A DNA stretch of 64,000 nt. Origin: Tenrec ecaudatus. Taxonomy: Eukaryota > Chordata > Mammalia > Afrosoricida > Tenrecidae. The notes below the pieces were generated by a model. That model was not told where the DNA came from, did no database searches, and saw only the letters and a list, made by a program, of their open reading frames with translations. Where the stretch lies: contig NC_134535.1 in assembly GCF_050624435.1 (NCBI RefSeq), forward strand, positions 75,574,494-75,638,493. Direction: 5' to 3'. Positions 54,952-64,000 of the stretch are shown in pieces. Every line of letters begins with the position of its first letter. The stretch's first letter is position 1. A program made the translations under genes and the position numbers.

Positions 54952-55001
54952 TTCAGTTCCTTGTTTTTTTATTTATTTTATTTTTTTCAGTTCCTTGTTT
55001 T
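54952..55001 (-). repeat. Tail-only insertion between 16-bp direct repeats
   Basis: ttcagttccttgtttt occurs at 54,952-54,967 and again at 54,986-55,001. Between them are only 18 bases of T/A sequence, which read on the minus strand as an A-rich tail (AAATAAAATAAATAAA type). This is the footprint expected if LINE machinery inserted nothing but a tail. Confidence 0.6.
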
Positions 55002-55563
55002 ATGACATTTTTCCCTGGGAATGGACTGTGCTCTGGGACCAGCCTGCCTGACCAAGCACAGCAGTAAGTGGTTCCTTGAGAGTCCCTAAGGGGCAGCGAT
55101 TAGAAGCTCACAGAGTCATGGTCAGAGAACTCACACCCTCTGGCACTAGGCACAGAACTTGAGGTGGTCAGAGACCCAAAGAGATTGAAGGGAGGGCAAG
55201 CTGGTAAGAGGAGGCCCCCATAATGTGGGAATGGCACAAAGCTGAAAATGTCACATGTACACACATCCGACTTCCCTTACATGCACACATGCAGAAGGGG
55301 CAAGGGCAAGCAGGACCCCTGTTTTCTGCTTGGAGAAACTTGAGGCTTAGAATTGTTAAATGACTTGTCCTAGGTCTCCTAGGTGTCCCCTTTCTGTTTA
55401 GCCATGTTGCTTCCTTTCAAAAGCCAGGACCTTCTTGTTTTACCCTGGTGCTAACACCAATTAAAGCATCTTTTCCTTTAGTGTGCGCCCCATGGGATAG
55501 GTCTGTAACTTAAAGAGGAAAAACAAGTTGAACTGGCTCTACAGGGAGAAAAATGCTAATGAA

Positions 55564-55566
<3 letters not shown>

Positions 55567-55612
<46 letters not shown>
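55567..55612 (+). repeat. (GT)n microsatellite followed by (GA)n
   Basis: About 23 GT units followed by aagagagagagagag, in the first IKZF4 intron. Confidence 0.98.
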
Positions 55613-55627
<15 letters not shown>

Positions 55628-56729
55628 ATTTGGTAGGCAGAGTAGTTGAACTTTAGCGCTGGGCTAGCACTGGCTCAGGAAGTACTTCTTCACAGATCCT
55701 GCCCCAATGGCCTTCCAGAAGAGTCTGAAGGAGTTGTTTTCTGAGTTGGATTTTGTCCCTCGCTATAAACTGAGCACCACCTCCTCCTTAATTGCTCCAA
55801 GCTGGCACAGGTGGTCTGTGATACCTCGTGGGTGAAAGCAGTAGTTTGCTGCCGCCAACTGGCCTAAATGCCAAGTTAGTGACCAAAGAAGAGGGGATTG
55901 AGACTCTGTGCCTCCTAGTCCTGGCATTCTGAGAACCGGGAGCAAATGCTAAATTGATTTCACTTTGTTCAAGTCTCCAGGTAGCAAATAACCTTCTCAA
56001 CCTACCCTACCCCTCTGTTCCCCCCAAATGCACCCCTCTCCACGAGCAGGCAGTTAGGTCATATGTCTCCCAAGAGGAGCTGGGCCAAAGAGTTAGGCAG
56101 TGCTGGTGCGAGAGACCACCAAGGGAGGAAGGTGTACAAAGCGAGAGAAGTTAGTTACACAAGACAGTTCGGGATCAAAGATCTTGGAAGGAAACTGGCT
56201 TTACAGAAACATAACTGCCATTCATGACGGAAGCAAGCATATGTGCACTGTAAATCCTGCTCTGTGAGTGAACAAGATTGCCAATCTCCCAGTTACACAG
56301 ACAATATCTCTGCGAGGAGAGAGGAAAAGGCGGCCTCTGTAGTCTCTGCTTTCCTACTTTTGTAAAATTGACTTAGCCCTATAAAAAGAGCCCGCCATGG
56401 TGCTAGCCTTCCCTCAACGGCACAGGGCCACAGAGAGACGGCAATGGCTAGCCCTTCCAGATGGAACGCCCACCAAACTCCCTGATGGGCAGCGGGTGAG
56501 CATCGATCCAGGGTTTGATTGCTAAGGGCAGACTGGGCATCAGCTACCACCTCCCCAGCACCATAAAAGCATTCCCACATCTTTATTAGAGACAAAAGTG
56601 AGTCAGCTTTGTCTCTACATAGTGGCTCTGCAATATGATGGGCATCACAAGCAATGAAGGTGCTTCAAATTCTTTGAAGAATCCCTTCCGATAGAGACAC
56701 TCCAAAATTAAAATTTAAAGCACACTCAC

Positions 56730-56800
56730 CAGAGTGGCTCTGTGGGCAGCTGAGTAGGGCGGGCGGAGAGTATTGTCAGGGAGAGGGAGGGGAGATGGAG
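56730..56800 (-). other. IKZF4: Possible IKZF4 untranslated exon (donor only)
   Basis: The minus strand reads ccactctg|gtgagtgtg, a strong donor, preceded by a CT-rich stretch with acceptor-like ctactcag. It could be a short 5'UTR exon or an alternative first exon. Nothing beyond the splice-site match supports it, and the upstream limit is nominal. Confidence 0.25.
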
Positions 56801-57963
56801 AGAGTGGTAAAGACCCGTGCCCGCCCTCTCCATACAGTTCCAAATTTCAGCAGGGAGAGTAGCACATGTTCTGGCCTCCAGGTGGCAAATACCTCTGGGA
56901 TCTAAGGTGGAACCCGGTAATCATTAACAAGGCAGAACCTCTCACTTGCTGTGGGTGTATGCAGTTCAGGCACTACAAGTAGACAAAACCCACACAATAT
57001 TATACCCTCCTGTCTCTCTGCCTTCTTAAACTGAATGAAATCTGAGCAAAGACGTGTTAAAATAACAGAGTTGGCTCTGAAGTTCTATATCAGAGCTGCT
57101 TCTTATCATGGGGAAGGGATAAAGGGCTAAGGAGAGGGGGGGGGGAAGGCCAGGTGTTGTCTGTAACCTGACTCCCCCCACCCCCCTTTCCGGGAAACAG
57201 ACCTAGACTTCAATCAATTTTCAGCTCTGAAGTGATCTTTAGGGTTAACTAGATGCTCTCTGAATGAGACCCACCCATTTTTCTTCAGTTCAGGAGTCTG
57301 TCTTTACAGCTGAAAGGTCTGACTCATTTTTGTCACCAGGCTGTAGACCGTGACCTTCTGTCTTCCTACAACATAAAAGATGCCAATGATGACAGAGTAG
57401 CATCATTACTCAAGGGCTGGTAGAGCAGTGCAGCAGGGAGGGGCTCCAAAGTCATCCAGGACTGGCCAGACTCTAAAAATAAGAAGGGTAGGACTGGAAG
57501 CACCCCAGCATTTGGGCAGTCGAAAAATAGGACCATCTCCTTTAAGTCTCAGATGGATGCATCTTTCGCTTGTCACTTGTGCTCCCATCCCTCCCATGCA
57601 GCCTTCAGGAGAGAAAGAAGGCTAAGGTTTGTGAGTGGGAGGAAGGACAGTCCTTCCCCTCCTATGTCTCATTTCAGGATTTATGGAACTGAGGAAAGGA
57701 CATTAAACATTCTGAGTGATGCACATAAGACGACCCTTTCTACGTTTCTAGGGTATATTTCTCAATACACAAGCCCTGTGTTTATAGAAAAGCCTCACAT
57801 GGGTACCACTGGGCAGCTGTATGTTTGGGCAGGGATGGGGAGAATAGAGCAGGGAGTTCAGTGAGAGTTTTAGAATAATCTCAGTCTTAAGGCCAAAGAT
57901 GCTCAAAATAGCTAGCTTTCGCAAGTTAGAAACTACATGGAAGTCTCAATGAACTGTTCTGCG

Positions 57964-58176
57964 GGAATCAAGCCAAACCTATTGCCAGTGAGTCTATTCT
58001 GACTCATAGCAACCTGGTGGGACAGCGTGGACCCACTCCAGAAGGTTCCAAGGAAGACCATCTTGACAGAAGCAGGCGGTCATCGGTCCACCGCAGCGTG
58101 ATTGGTAGGTTCAAATGGCTGACCATTTGGTGAGCAGTGGAACGCTTTTAACTCCAGTGTCATTAGGGCTCCTGGC
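57964..58176 (-). repeat. AfroSINE
   Basis: Reverse orientation: gagtctattctgactcatag tail at the left, gtcattagggctcctgg head at the right. Confidence 0.88.
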
Positions 58177-60285
58177 TGGGACAGGATGGCAAAAGGTAGA
58201 AAAGCCAGACACATGCCTATGGCGGTAGTCCTCGCTGGAAGTCCACTGCGTGTGCTGATCAGTAATGCTCACTGTTGTTTGGACCAGAAAGATGTTTCCA
58301 GGCTCCTCCTTAACGAAGAACTTTGCTCCTATAATCAAATCTGCAGGCCTTTCTTTTTCATGTGCATAAGCACCAATGCCCTAGGACGTAAGGAATCTTG
58401 GACCTGGCCTAGAGTTGAGAAGTGATCTCTAATTTCGTGTGTTTTCGCAGAAGAAATGAAGCCATCTGGTCAGCAACAGAAGTAGGACAAGTAGCACCTC
58501 GGCTATCAGGGCAGGAGCACAATGTGGAATTCTGCCTCCGCTGGAAGGCATGGAGCCATCTTGCCTGCTTCCTTTCTCAGGTGTGAACAGAATAGCTTCT
58601 GGGTCTGCATCTTGGTGACGCTAATCATTGAGCTGGAAACAGGCTTGATGGATGGGAGGAGAAACAGTCTTCTCCTTTCCATTCTCTTTTCAAGGACTAT
58701 AGTCCTGAAGAAAAAACCAAACTAGATACTCTTTTAAGTTTCTACAAGGTAGAAACAGAGCTCCTTCAACTTAAGCTCTACCCCAAGACTGTGTCTTCCA
58801 ACAGAACCTACAAGGTAGGCGCATCTCTCAGGAGACCAGGCCACTCATCTCAGCACTACCCTTTCTTAAACCCTTCCTCTGATCAACCTGGAAAGGCCCC
58901 ATTTCCAATAGTCAGCAACTGGCACGTCTGGAATTCAGTCAAGAGACAAAGAAAGGGAGTTCCTTTGCCTCGGTCCATACCCACATGGTCCCATGGTTCT
59001 TATTTGTTCCTTCTGAGTAAAATGAGGCTAGAGGTACTTCTCCAACAGTATCTAACATCTTTGGCGTGCGTGCGCACGTGTGTGTGTGTGTGTGTGTGTT
59101 GGGGGAAATGGAGGACCAGTTTGGGAGAAACTAATTTATTTGTGGCTCTTGGATGGGGTAAGGCAGAAGGTGGAGCCGTGTTCTCCCCATGCCGGGGAGT
59201 ACAAGCTGCAGATTTCAAACTAGGAGGAAATAAAGAGGAAACTTTCCATTGTATTTTCACTGGGAAAAAAAATCTGAACTTACTTCCGAGCCAAGTCCTG
59301 AGCCCAGCTTCCCCCTTGTCCTACGGAGAGAAATGAGATTGCCCAGAGCTACAACTGAACTGCTCTCCATGGGCAACAAAGACTTCATGCTCTGGGCCTG
59401 AGACATCACATTTGTTGACTAGAGGAAGCTATAATTCCGAAGCTGCCACACTGAGCACAGCTCTTACTATCCTGAAGCCCAACCCAGAAGCTCCAGGGAG
59501 ACTTCTGCTTCCCCAGGAAGGTTATTTTCTACTTTCGAGGCTTTGTTCCAGTCTTTGCGATAATAAAGAACCGTTCTTCTTACCCTTCTTATGATCCAGG
59601 AGGTTTGTCTGGTTCCTCTGGCTCTTGGTGGGAAAGGTTGCCATCCTCACAGATCACAAAACAAGATACACTGACCTACTGGCCAACCCTTAAGGAAGCT
59701 GGGTTATCGCACACACTCCTACCAAATAAGAAGCTAAACTATCAAGGACTGTCAGATCTGACCTTTTAGATGGCCTGGTTCTTGGAGTCTCCTTATCTTA
59801 CGTGGAAATCTTCTAGGTAGTAAAGACATTTCTTTTTCATGACTCTTAAAATTAGGAACATATTTTATGCTTGAGAGATCAACATCTATTGACAAGGGGA
59901 AGCCATAAGCACAGCGAGCAAATATCGGTAAGGGGAGACAACTAGGCCTCAAGGGTCATCTACTGGAAGGTTTAGGGCCGGGGCCTCATGTGGACATAGG
60001 GACATGGCAAACCCATCACTCATGGTTTGGAGGTAAGGACACAACAGGAGCCACCATACATGTAGGTAGGGGATCAACTGGAGTCCAATAGTTAGGACTG
60101 AGGCTAAGAAGGTATGAGACGCTTGATACAAAGTGGTTAGTAATACCTCAAATAGTCCTGGATGCAGTAAATTCTTGACCTTGGAGAAAGGCATGGGTTA
60201 CTTAATTTCCCAAACATCTCATCTAGAAATCCATGTTCCAATAAACATTCCACTGGCCTTTGATAAGACCAGTCACAATAAGGAG

Positions 60286-60311
60286 ACACACACACACACA
60301 CACACACACAT
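60286..60311 (+). repeat. (CA)n microsatellite
   Basis: About 13 CA units in the upstream IKZF4 intron. Confidence 0.97.
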
Positions 60312-60679
60312 TAAAAGAAAATCGAGACATTGAGAAGCTTATGACTCTCAGTTAAGAGGGGACGAACTAATGGGGCAGATGGGACTGGGTGGGGAGTATT
60401 CAGCTGGCTTCCAAGTCTCTCAGCTGCAGGACTTCCGTTACATTTCTTTCTCAGGGCTCCTATCCAGGGCATCGCTGGCTTTGCTGCTGTCTCCCAGGTT
60501 CCCTAGACTTCTCACCATAGGACCCTGAGTGCACTTCTCACTCCACCCTAAGTTTCTCCTCCACGACCTGATCCTCCCTCTGGTCTTCCTTCCAGGGCCT
60601 CTGTCTTTCTCTCCAGTCTTCCTAATGACACTTGCAGTCCCTTGCTATCCACTCAGGAATCCCTCTGTGCCCCTGTCAC

Positions 60680-61445
60680 TGTTCTCCTGCTCTCCCTCAC
60701 AAAGGTGCCCGGCACGGACTCCGCGCTCAGCCCTGACCGATCTCCTGCCTTTTCAGGACCCTCCAGCTTCTTGCTACTTGTCCCTCAGTCCTGAGGCCTC
60801 ACACCTACTCCTACGAGGCCAGATCCCTCCCTCCAGCTCCCGCCCACCCAGCGACCCTCCCTCCCAGCCCCACATCTCCCCCCCCCCCCCCCCCCCCCCC
60901 CGGCTTCGCGCCCGAGACCGGCAGGCCCCGCCCCCAGTTGCCAATGCCACGCCCCCTCGTGCTTCGCTCAAGCCCCGCCCCTCACTCACCTGAGGCCGCT
61001 CCGCGCGCGCGCAGGCTAAGTGGGTGAGGGAAAGGGGTTGGTGTTGGGGAAAACGGGGGGAGGGCGGCGGGGTCCCCCACTCTGGCCCGGGCGGCCCAGT
61101 GCGGGGGGAGTGGGGTCACTGAGGCGGCGGCAGCCGGGCCGGAGCCAGGACCCGGGCGCTCAACGGCGGCGGCTCCATCTCCATCAGCGACTTCACCTGA
61201 GGAAGGAGCAGCCCCCCCTCACGAGCCCCCCCCATCACAGTCGTCCCCCCCCCACCCCCGAACAACTTCCGGTCCCACTACCGAGCGACAGGCGGCGAGG
61301 CTGAACACCGAGCGCCCCCAAGCCAGAGAGACTGCTGGGGAAAGGAGAGGAGCCAGGGGAGAGTAACCGAGCGCCGAAAAAGCCCGAAAGGCGCTGTCTT
61401 GGGTAGCAGGCACCGCAGACTCCTTCAATTCCATCTAATTTGAGA
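60680..61445 (-). promoter_or_regulatory. IKZF4: CpG-island promoter of IKZF4
   Basis: This GC-rich, CpG-dense block contains several GGCGGG/CCCGCC Sp1-type boxes and a (GC)n run near 61,003. It lies immediately upstream (minus strand) of a strong splice donor at 60,990. In human the distal IKZF4 promoter also lies just downstream of SUOX. No TATA box is obvious. A run of more than 20 C at about 60,881-60,901 may be an assembly-difficult spot. Confidence 0.75.
60990..61440 (-). other. IKZF4: IKZF4 non-coding exon 1 (donor placed, start uncertain)
   Basis: The minus strand reads gcggcctcag|gtgagtgagg, a near-consensus donor with last exon base 60,990, inside the CpG island. It would splice to the short coding exon at 52,5xx, which has its own acceptor. 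The transcription start cannot be read from sequence; the upper limit given is the edge of the GC-rich block. Confidence 0.6.
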
Positions 61446-61566
61446 ACTAGGTGCACATTGGATACCCGCCCTGCCTTCACATGTCTGCCCATAGTACGAA
61501 ACTTTGCCCCTGCCCCTTTTACAACAATATTGATTTTACTCTAAAGATCTTTGCCTTTTCTTAAAG

Positions 61567-61698
61567 CAGTCGCTCGATTCCTAACAGTAGCAACATTAGT
61601 TATGAAGTAGCAACGAAAATAATTTTATGGTGGGGGGGGGTCACCACAACATGAACTGTATGAAAGGGTGGTGGCATTAGGAAGATTGAGAACCACTG
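61567..61698 (+). mobile_element. SPIN-like hAT element, internally deleted
   Basis: The right half matches the SPIN non-autonomous consensus as I know it: a run with AGTAGCAACGAAAATAATTT, the CACCACAACATGAACTGTAT block, and the terminal GAGAACCACTG. The left end is degraded or deleted. The flanking 8-mers tcttaaag and tctttagt agree at only 5 of 8 bases, so the target duplication is uncertain. It sits in the gap between the SUOX poly(A) site and the IKZF4 promoter. Confidence 0.8.
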
Positions 61699-61979
61699 TC
61701 TTTAGTGTGCAAGGATTGGAGGGGTGCGGAGTGTGAGAGGTGATTGAGGATACCAAATATTTTACTCTATCTTCTTCAGGGATTTATTGAGGTCAGTCAC
61801 CCAGGAGGCACTCATGCTGACAAGACTGCAGAGAACGAGCCCTTGCTCCTTGACTTCCCAGCACCTGCCTCCTCCTGCCGTTTCTTTTTGAACGACTTTT
61901 CCTGGACATCGCAGTACCATTAACAGCCTCCCACCTGCAACACACTCACTCCCCAGCCCCAAGAGGCTCCGAGCAGAGT

Positions 61980-62471
61980 CACCATCTTAAAAGGGCACTT
62001 TATTGATGCAGAACTCTAAATGGAAGTGGGTTGCACCCTCTGCTTGTAGCCAGCCCCTGGCCACGCAGAGAGGCACAGAGTATAGGACACACATTTCTCT
62101 TACACATCCCCGTATACATTCTTATGTATCCAAGAAACACATCAAAATAAGGCCTCGGTGGTGACAGGCTTCAAAGTTGGGCAGAAAGAACAGAGCTTTT
62201 CCCCACTTACTTTTCTCACTTCTAGCCCTTTGCTCCAACAGCAATTCTATCCAGGCACCAAGTCCGAAACAAGGAAGTCTATGTCAGTGTCAATGGAGGG
62301 AGTGTGCAATGTGTGTGCCTGTGAACAGGTCAGCAAGGCTTGGTATGAGGTTGCAGTCCAAGTGGTGAGAAAGAAAGGCTTTCCTGTGGCGACGAGGGCC
62401 AGGGGGTGGGTTGGTATGGAAAGGGGCCGAGAAGCTGGCTCTGGAGGTGCAGATGATTCCGTTCCAGGTTC
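61980..62471 (-). other. SUOX: SUOX 3'UTR
   Basis: This non-coding stretch follows the SUOX stop. A canonical AATAAA on the minus strand at 62,004-61,999 places the mRNA end at about 61,980. The 3'UTR is therefore roughly 490 bases, and the gene ends only about 0.5-1 kb before the CpG-island promoter of IKZF4 on the same strand. Confidence 0.85.
61999..62004 (-). terminator. SUOX: SUOX poly(A) signal
   Basis: AATAAA on the minus strand, about 470 bases after the SUOX stop codon. It is the only canonical signal I noticed in the interval before the IKZF4 CpG island. Confidence 0.8.
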
Positions 62472-63881
62472 TCATGGAGTGACACGAACGTGGACCCGAT
62501 GCCAGGCATTGCTGAGCACACCTCTCAGGTTCCAGATTGGAGCCACAGTGTCTGGCTGCACATTGTAGCTATCATCCACCGCCTTACAAATAATGTTCAA
62601 TTCCTTTTGCCCAGCGGGCACAGGGGCTTGCAGCTGCCATAACCGCCAGGCCCAGGCTTTCCGGGGGCGCTGTTTCTCTCCATCCAGCTCAGCCACCTGC
62701 CAGGTTAGGCCTCCATCCAGAGACACATCCACCCGGATCACAGCCCTCCCTCCACCGCTCCAAGCGTAGCCCTTCACAGTCACCTCCCCGGCCTCTATCG
62801 TCTCCCCATCCTGGGGCTCTGTGATGGCCGACTGAATAGGGAGCTCCTGAATAGATGGAGCAGAGTCAAAATCTACAGTGTCCCAGTCTACAGATGGAGA
62901 GAAGCCTTTGTAGTCCCGCCGCTGCCAGTGGCTGCAACTCTCCTCTGGCTCCACACTCACTTTGCCCAGCCACTTCACATGGCGGGCACCCACCACTCCA
63001 GGAACCACCACCCGCAGAGGGAAGCCGTGGTCCCGAGGCAGAGGCTGCCCGTTCATCTCATATGCCAGCAGAACCTCCGCTTCAGGGTCCAAAGCATGAG
63101 CCAGAGGGATAGATGCTCCGTAGGAAGTTCCGGTGGGGTCTGAGTCCAGCCCCACAAAGCAAACGTGGGCCTCACTTTCAGAGAGGCGGTGACCAGCCTG
63201 AGCTAACACATCACAGAGCCGTGCCCCTGCCCAGCGTGCAGTACTGATGGCCCCTGTCCTCCACTCCAGACCTTTGACTTCTTTGACCTTACTCATCTCA
63301 GAGCGCCGGTTGCCAGCACATTGCACAGTGACTGTGACCTCATGCTTGGGGAACTGGTACAAGTCATCCAAGGACAGGGACAGTGACTTACGCCCAGGTG
63401 GCCCGACCACGTGCAGGCGATAGGTGTCTGGATCCAGGTGAGGTACAGGGAGATGATTCCGAGTAAAGAAGAGAGGATTGGGGGTGATATAGCTTTCCGT
63501 CAGCAGTTCAAGGGGTGGCTCTGCATTAAAAGGGCGCTGGCTATTGACTTTCAGTGCAGGGTGACGCAGAGGATCACCTGCATAAGGGTCAGAGGTCTCC
63601 GAGGTGGGAGGTGCCTTTTCTTTGGGGTTCAGTTCCCCGATCTTGTACTGAGCCAGAACCTCACGTATATGTGGCTGGTTGTGTACAGCATAGAGGGCCC
63701 AGAAAGGCTCTAAGGGACCCCCAGCTGCCAGCATCAGTTTTGATGGTCCCCCTGGATGTAAGTCTAAAAATTCTGTGACATCAAAGACTTCATGACCCAA
63801 AGTCACCCAGATTCCAGTCTTTGGGCTGTTGTGGGAGCTTACTTCCTCCCTCGTGTACAGGGGTGGTGACTCCTGAGCAGC
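62472..63881 (-). CDS. SUOX: Sulfite oxidase, terminal coding exon (partial gene)
   Basis: Sulfite oxidase oxidises sulfite to sulfate in the mitochondrial intermembrane space and passes electrons to cytochrome c, the last step of sulfur amino-acid breakdown. This exon is open for 470 codons including the stop. It starts after an acceptor (cctgcag) in phase 0 with [14 protein letters not shown], which matches the human protein from just before the cytochrome b5 domain. Visible in order: the b5 heme motif LHPGG and a second His in YAVHN; the Moco domain with FFTRNH and QCAGNRR, whose Cys is the molybdenum ligand; GARHVKWLG near the active site; and the C-terminal dimerisation domain ([14 protein letters not shown]). 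It ends HRVHVRVTP. Earlier exons, with the mitochondrial targeting sequence, lie beyond the window. Bases 63,882-64,000 are intron. No damage is seen, so the gene should be functional. Confidence 0.98.
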   Translation of the reverse strand, partial: AAQESPPLYTREEVSSHNSPKTGIWVTLGHEVFDVTEFLDLHPGGPSKLMLAAGGPLEPFWALYAVHNQPHIREVLAQYKIGELNPKEKAPPTSETSDPYAGDPLRHPALKVNSQRPFNAEPPLELLTESYITPNPLFFTRNHLPVPHLDPDTYRLHVVGPPGRKSLSLSLDDLYQFPKHEVTVTVQCAGNRRSEMSKVKEVKGLEWRTGAISTARWAGARLCDVLAQAGHRLSESEAHVCFVGLDSDPTGTSYGASIPLAHALDPEAEVLLAYEMNGQPLPRDHGFPLRVVVPGVVGARHVKWLGKVSVEPEESCSHWQRRDYKGFSPSVDWDTVDFDSAPSIQELPIQSAITEPQDGETIEAGEVTVKGYAWSGGGRAVIRVDVSLDGGLTWQVAELDGEKQRPRKAWAWRLWQLQAPVPAGQKELNIICKAVDDSYNVQPDTVAPIWNLRGVLSNAWHRVHVRVTP

Positions 63882-64000
63882 CTGCAGGCCGGAAAGGTGA
63901 GGCAGAAGAGAACAACAGTATTAAGACATCATCCTAGCTCATTCCAACCCAACTCACAAGTGCGATCACCAGAAACCGATTCCGTCACAGACCGAGTTAC

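Larger units (their letters stand above)
52535..60989 (-). other. IKZF4: IKZF4 first intron (upstream, part 2)
   Basis: About 8.5 kb. It contains AfroSINE copies at 52,938-53,065, 53,983-54,205 and 57,964-58,176, a tail-only insertion at 54,952-55,001, a long (GT)n at 55,567-55,612 and a (CA)n at 60,286-60,311. There is also a donor-like site at 56,730 that may mark another untranslated exon. Between 55.6 and 57.9 kb I see no repeat, so conserved regulatory elements could lie there. Confidence 0.65.

Noticed and set aside
60881-60901. Long C-run as a structural or regulatory signal
   Set aside because: Homopolymer C runs here and at 35,677-35,692 may be assembly or sequencing artefacts. Nothing else supports a function.

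Overview
This is mammalian nuclear DNA from an afrotherian, most likely a tenrec (Echinops-like). Three things support that. The coding exons are close to the human genes SUOX, IKZF4 and RPS26, in the same order and orientation as human 12q13.2. The window is full of AfroSINEs (tRNA-like SINEs found only in Afrotheria) and fragments of their BovB/RTE partner LINE. It also carries several SPIN hAT elements and one OC1-like hAT element, horizontally transferred DNA transposons which, from memory, are reported from tenrec among afrotherians. The species call is inference from repeats, not proof.

Layout, with all host genes on the minus strand so that transcription runs from high to low coordinates. 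The last coding exon and 3'UTR of SUOX (mitochondrial sulfite oxidase) lie at 63,881-61,98x. About 0.5-1 kb further on is the CpG-island promoter and non-coding exon 1 of IKZF4 (Eos, an Ikaros-family repressor). IKZF4 runs from about 61.4 kb to its poly(A) signal at 35,857. Every coding exon could be placed to the base with consistent splice phases: the long form gives 586 aa, and two further 5' coding exons would give alternative N-termini. RPS26 (33,49x-31,54x) is complete: four exons, 115 aa, TATA box and pyrimidine-rich start.

From about 31.3 kb down to 1 there is no active gene that I can see. In human the next gene in this direction is ERBB3, and none of its exons are recognised here. 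This stretch is a repeat graveyard: L1 LINEs nested in one another, AfroSINEs, solo LTRs of at least three families, SPIN, OC1, mariner and Tigger DNA transposons, BovB/RTE fragments, processed pseudogenes of ATG3 and ATP5MG, and a 31-nt 5' fragment of U2 snRNA flanked by a perfect 12-bp duplication. An orphan CpG island lies at about 4.57-5.68 kb.

I do not see a new biological system. The more interesting signals are the multiply interrupted ATG3 pseudogene, the L1-in-L1 nest with exact target duplications, two insertions that seem to consist only of an A-rich tail between long direct repeats, the three alternative IKZF4 starts, and a ZNF143/ETS motif group upstream of RPS26.
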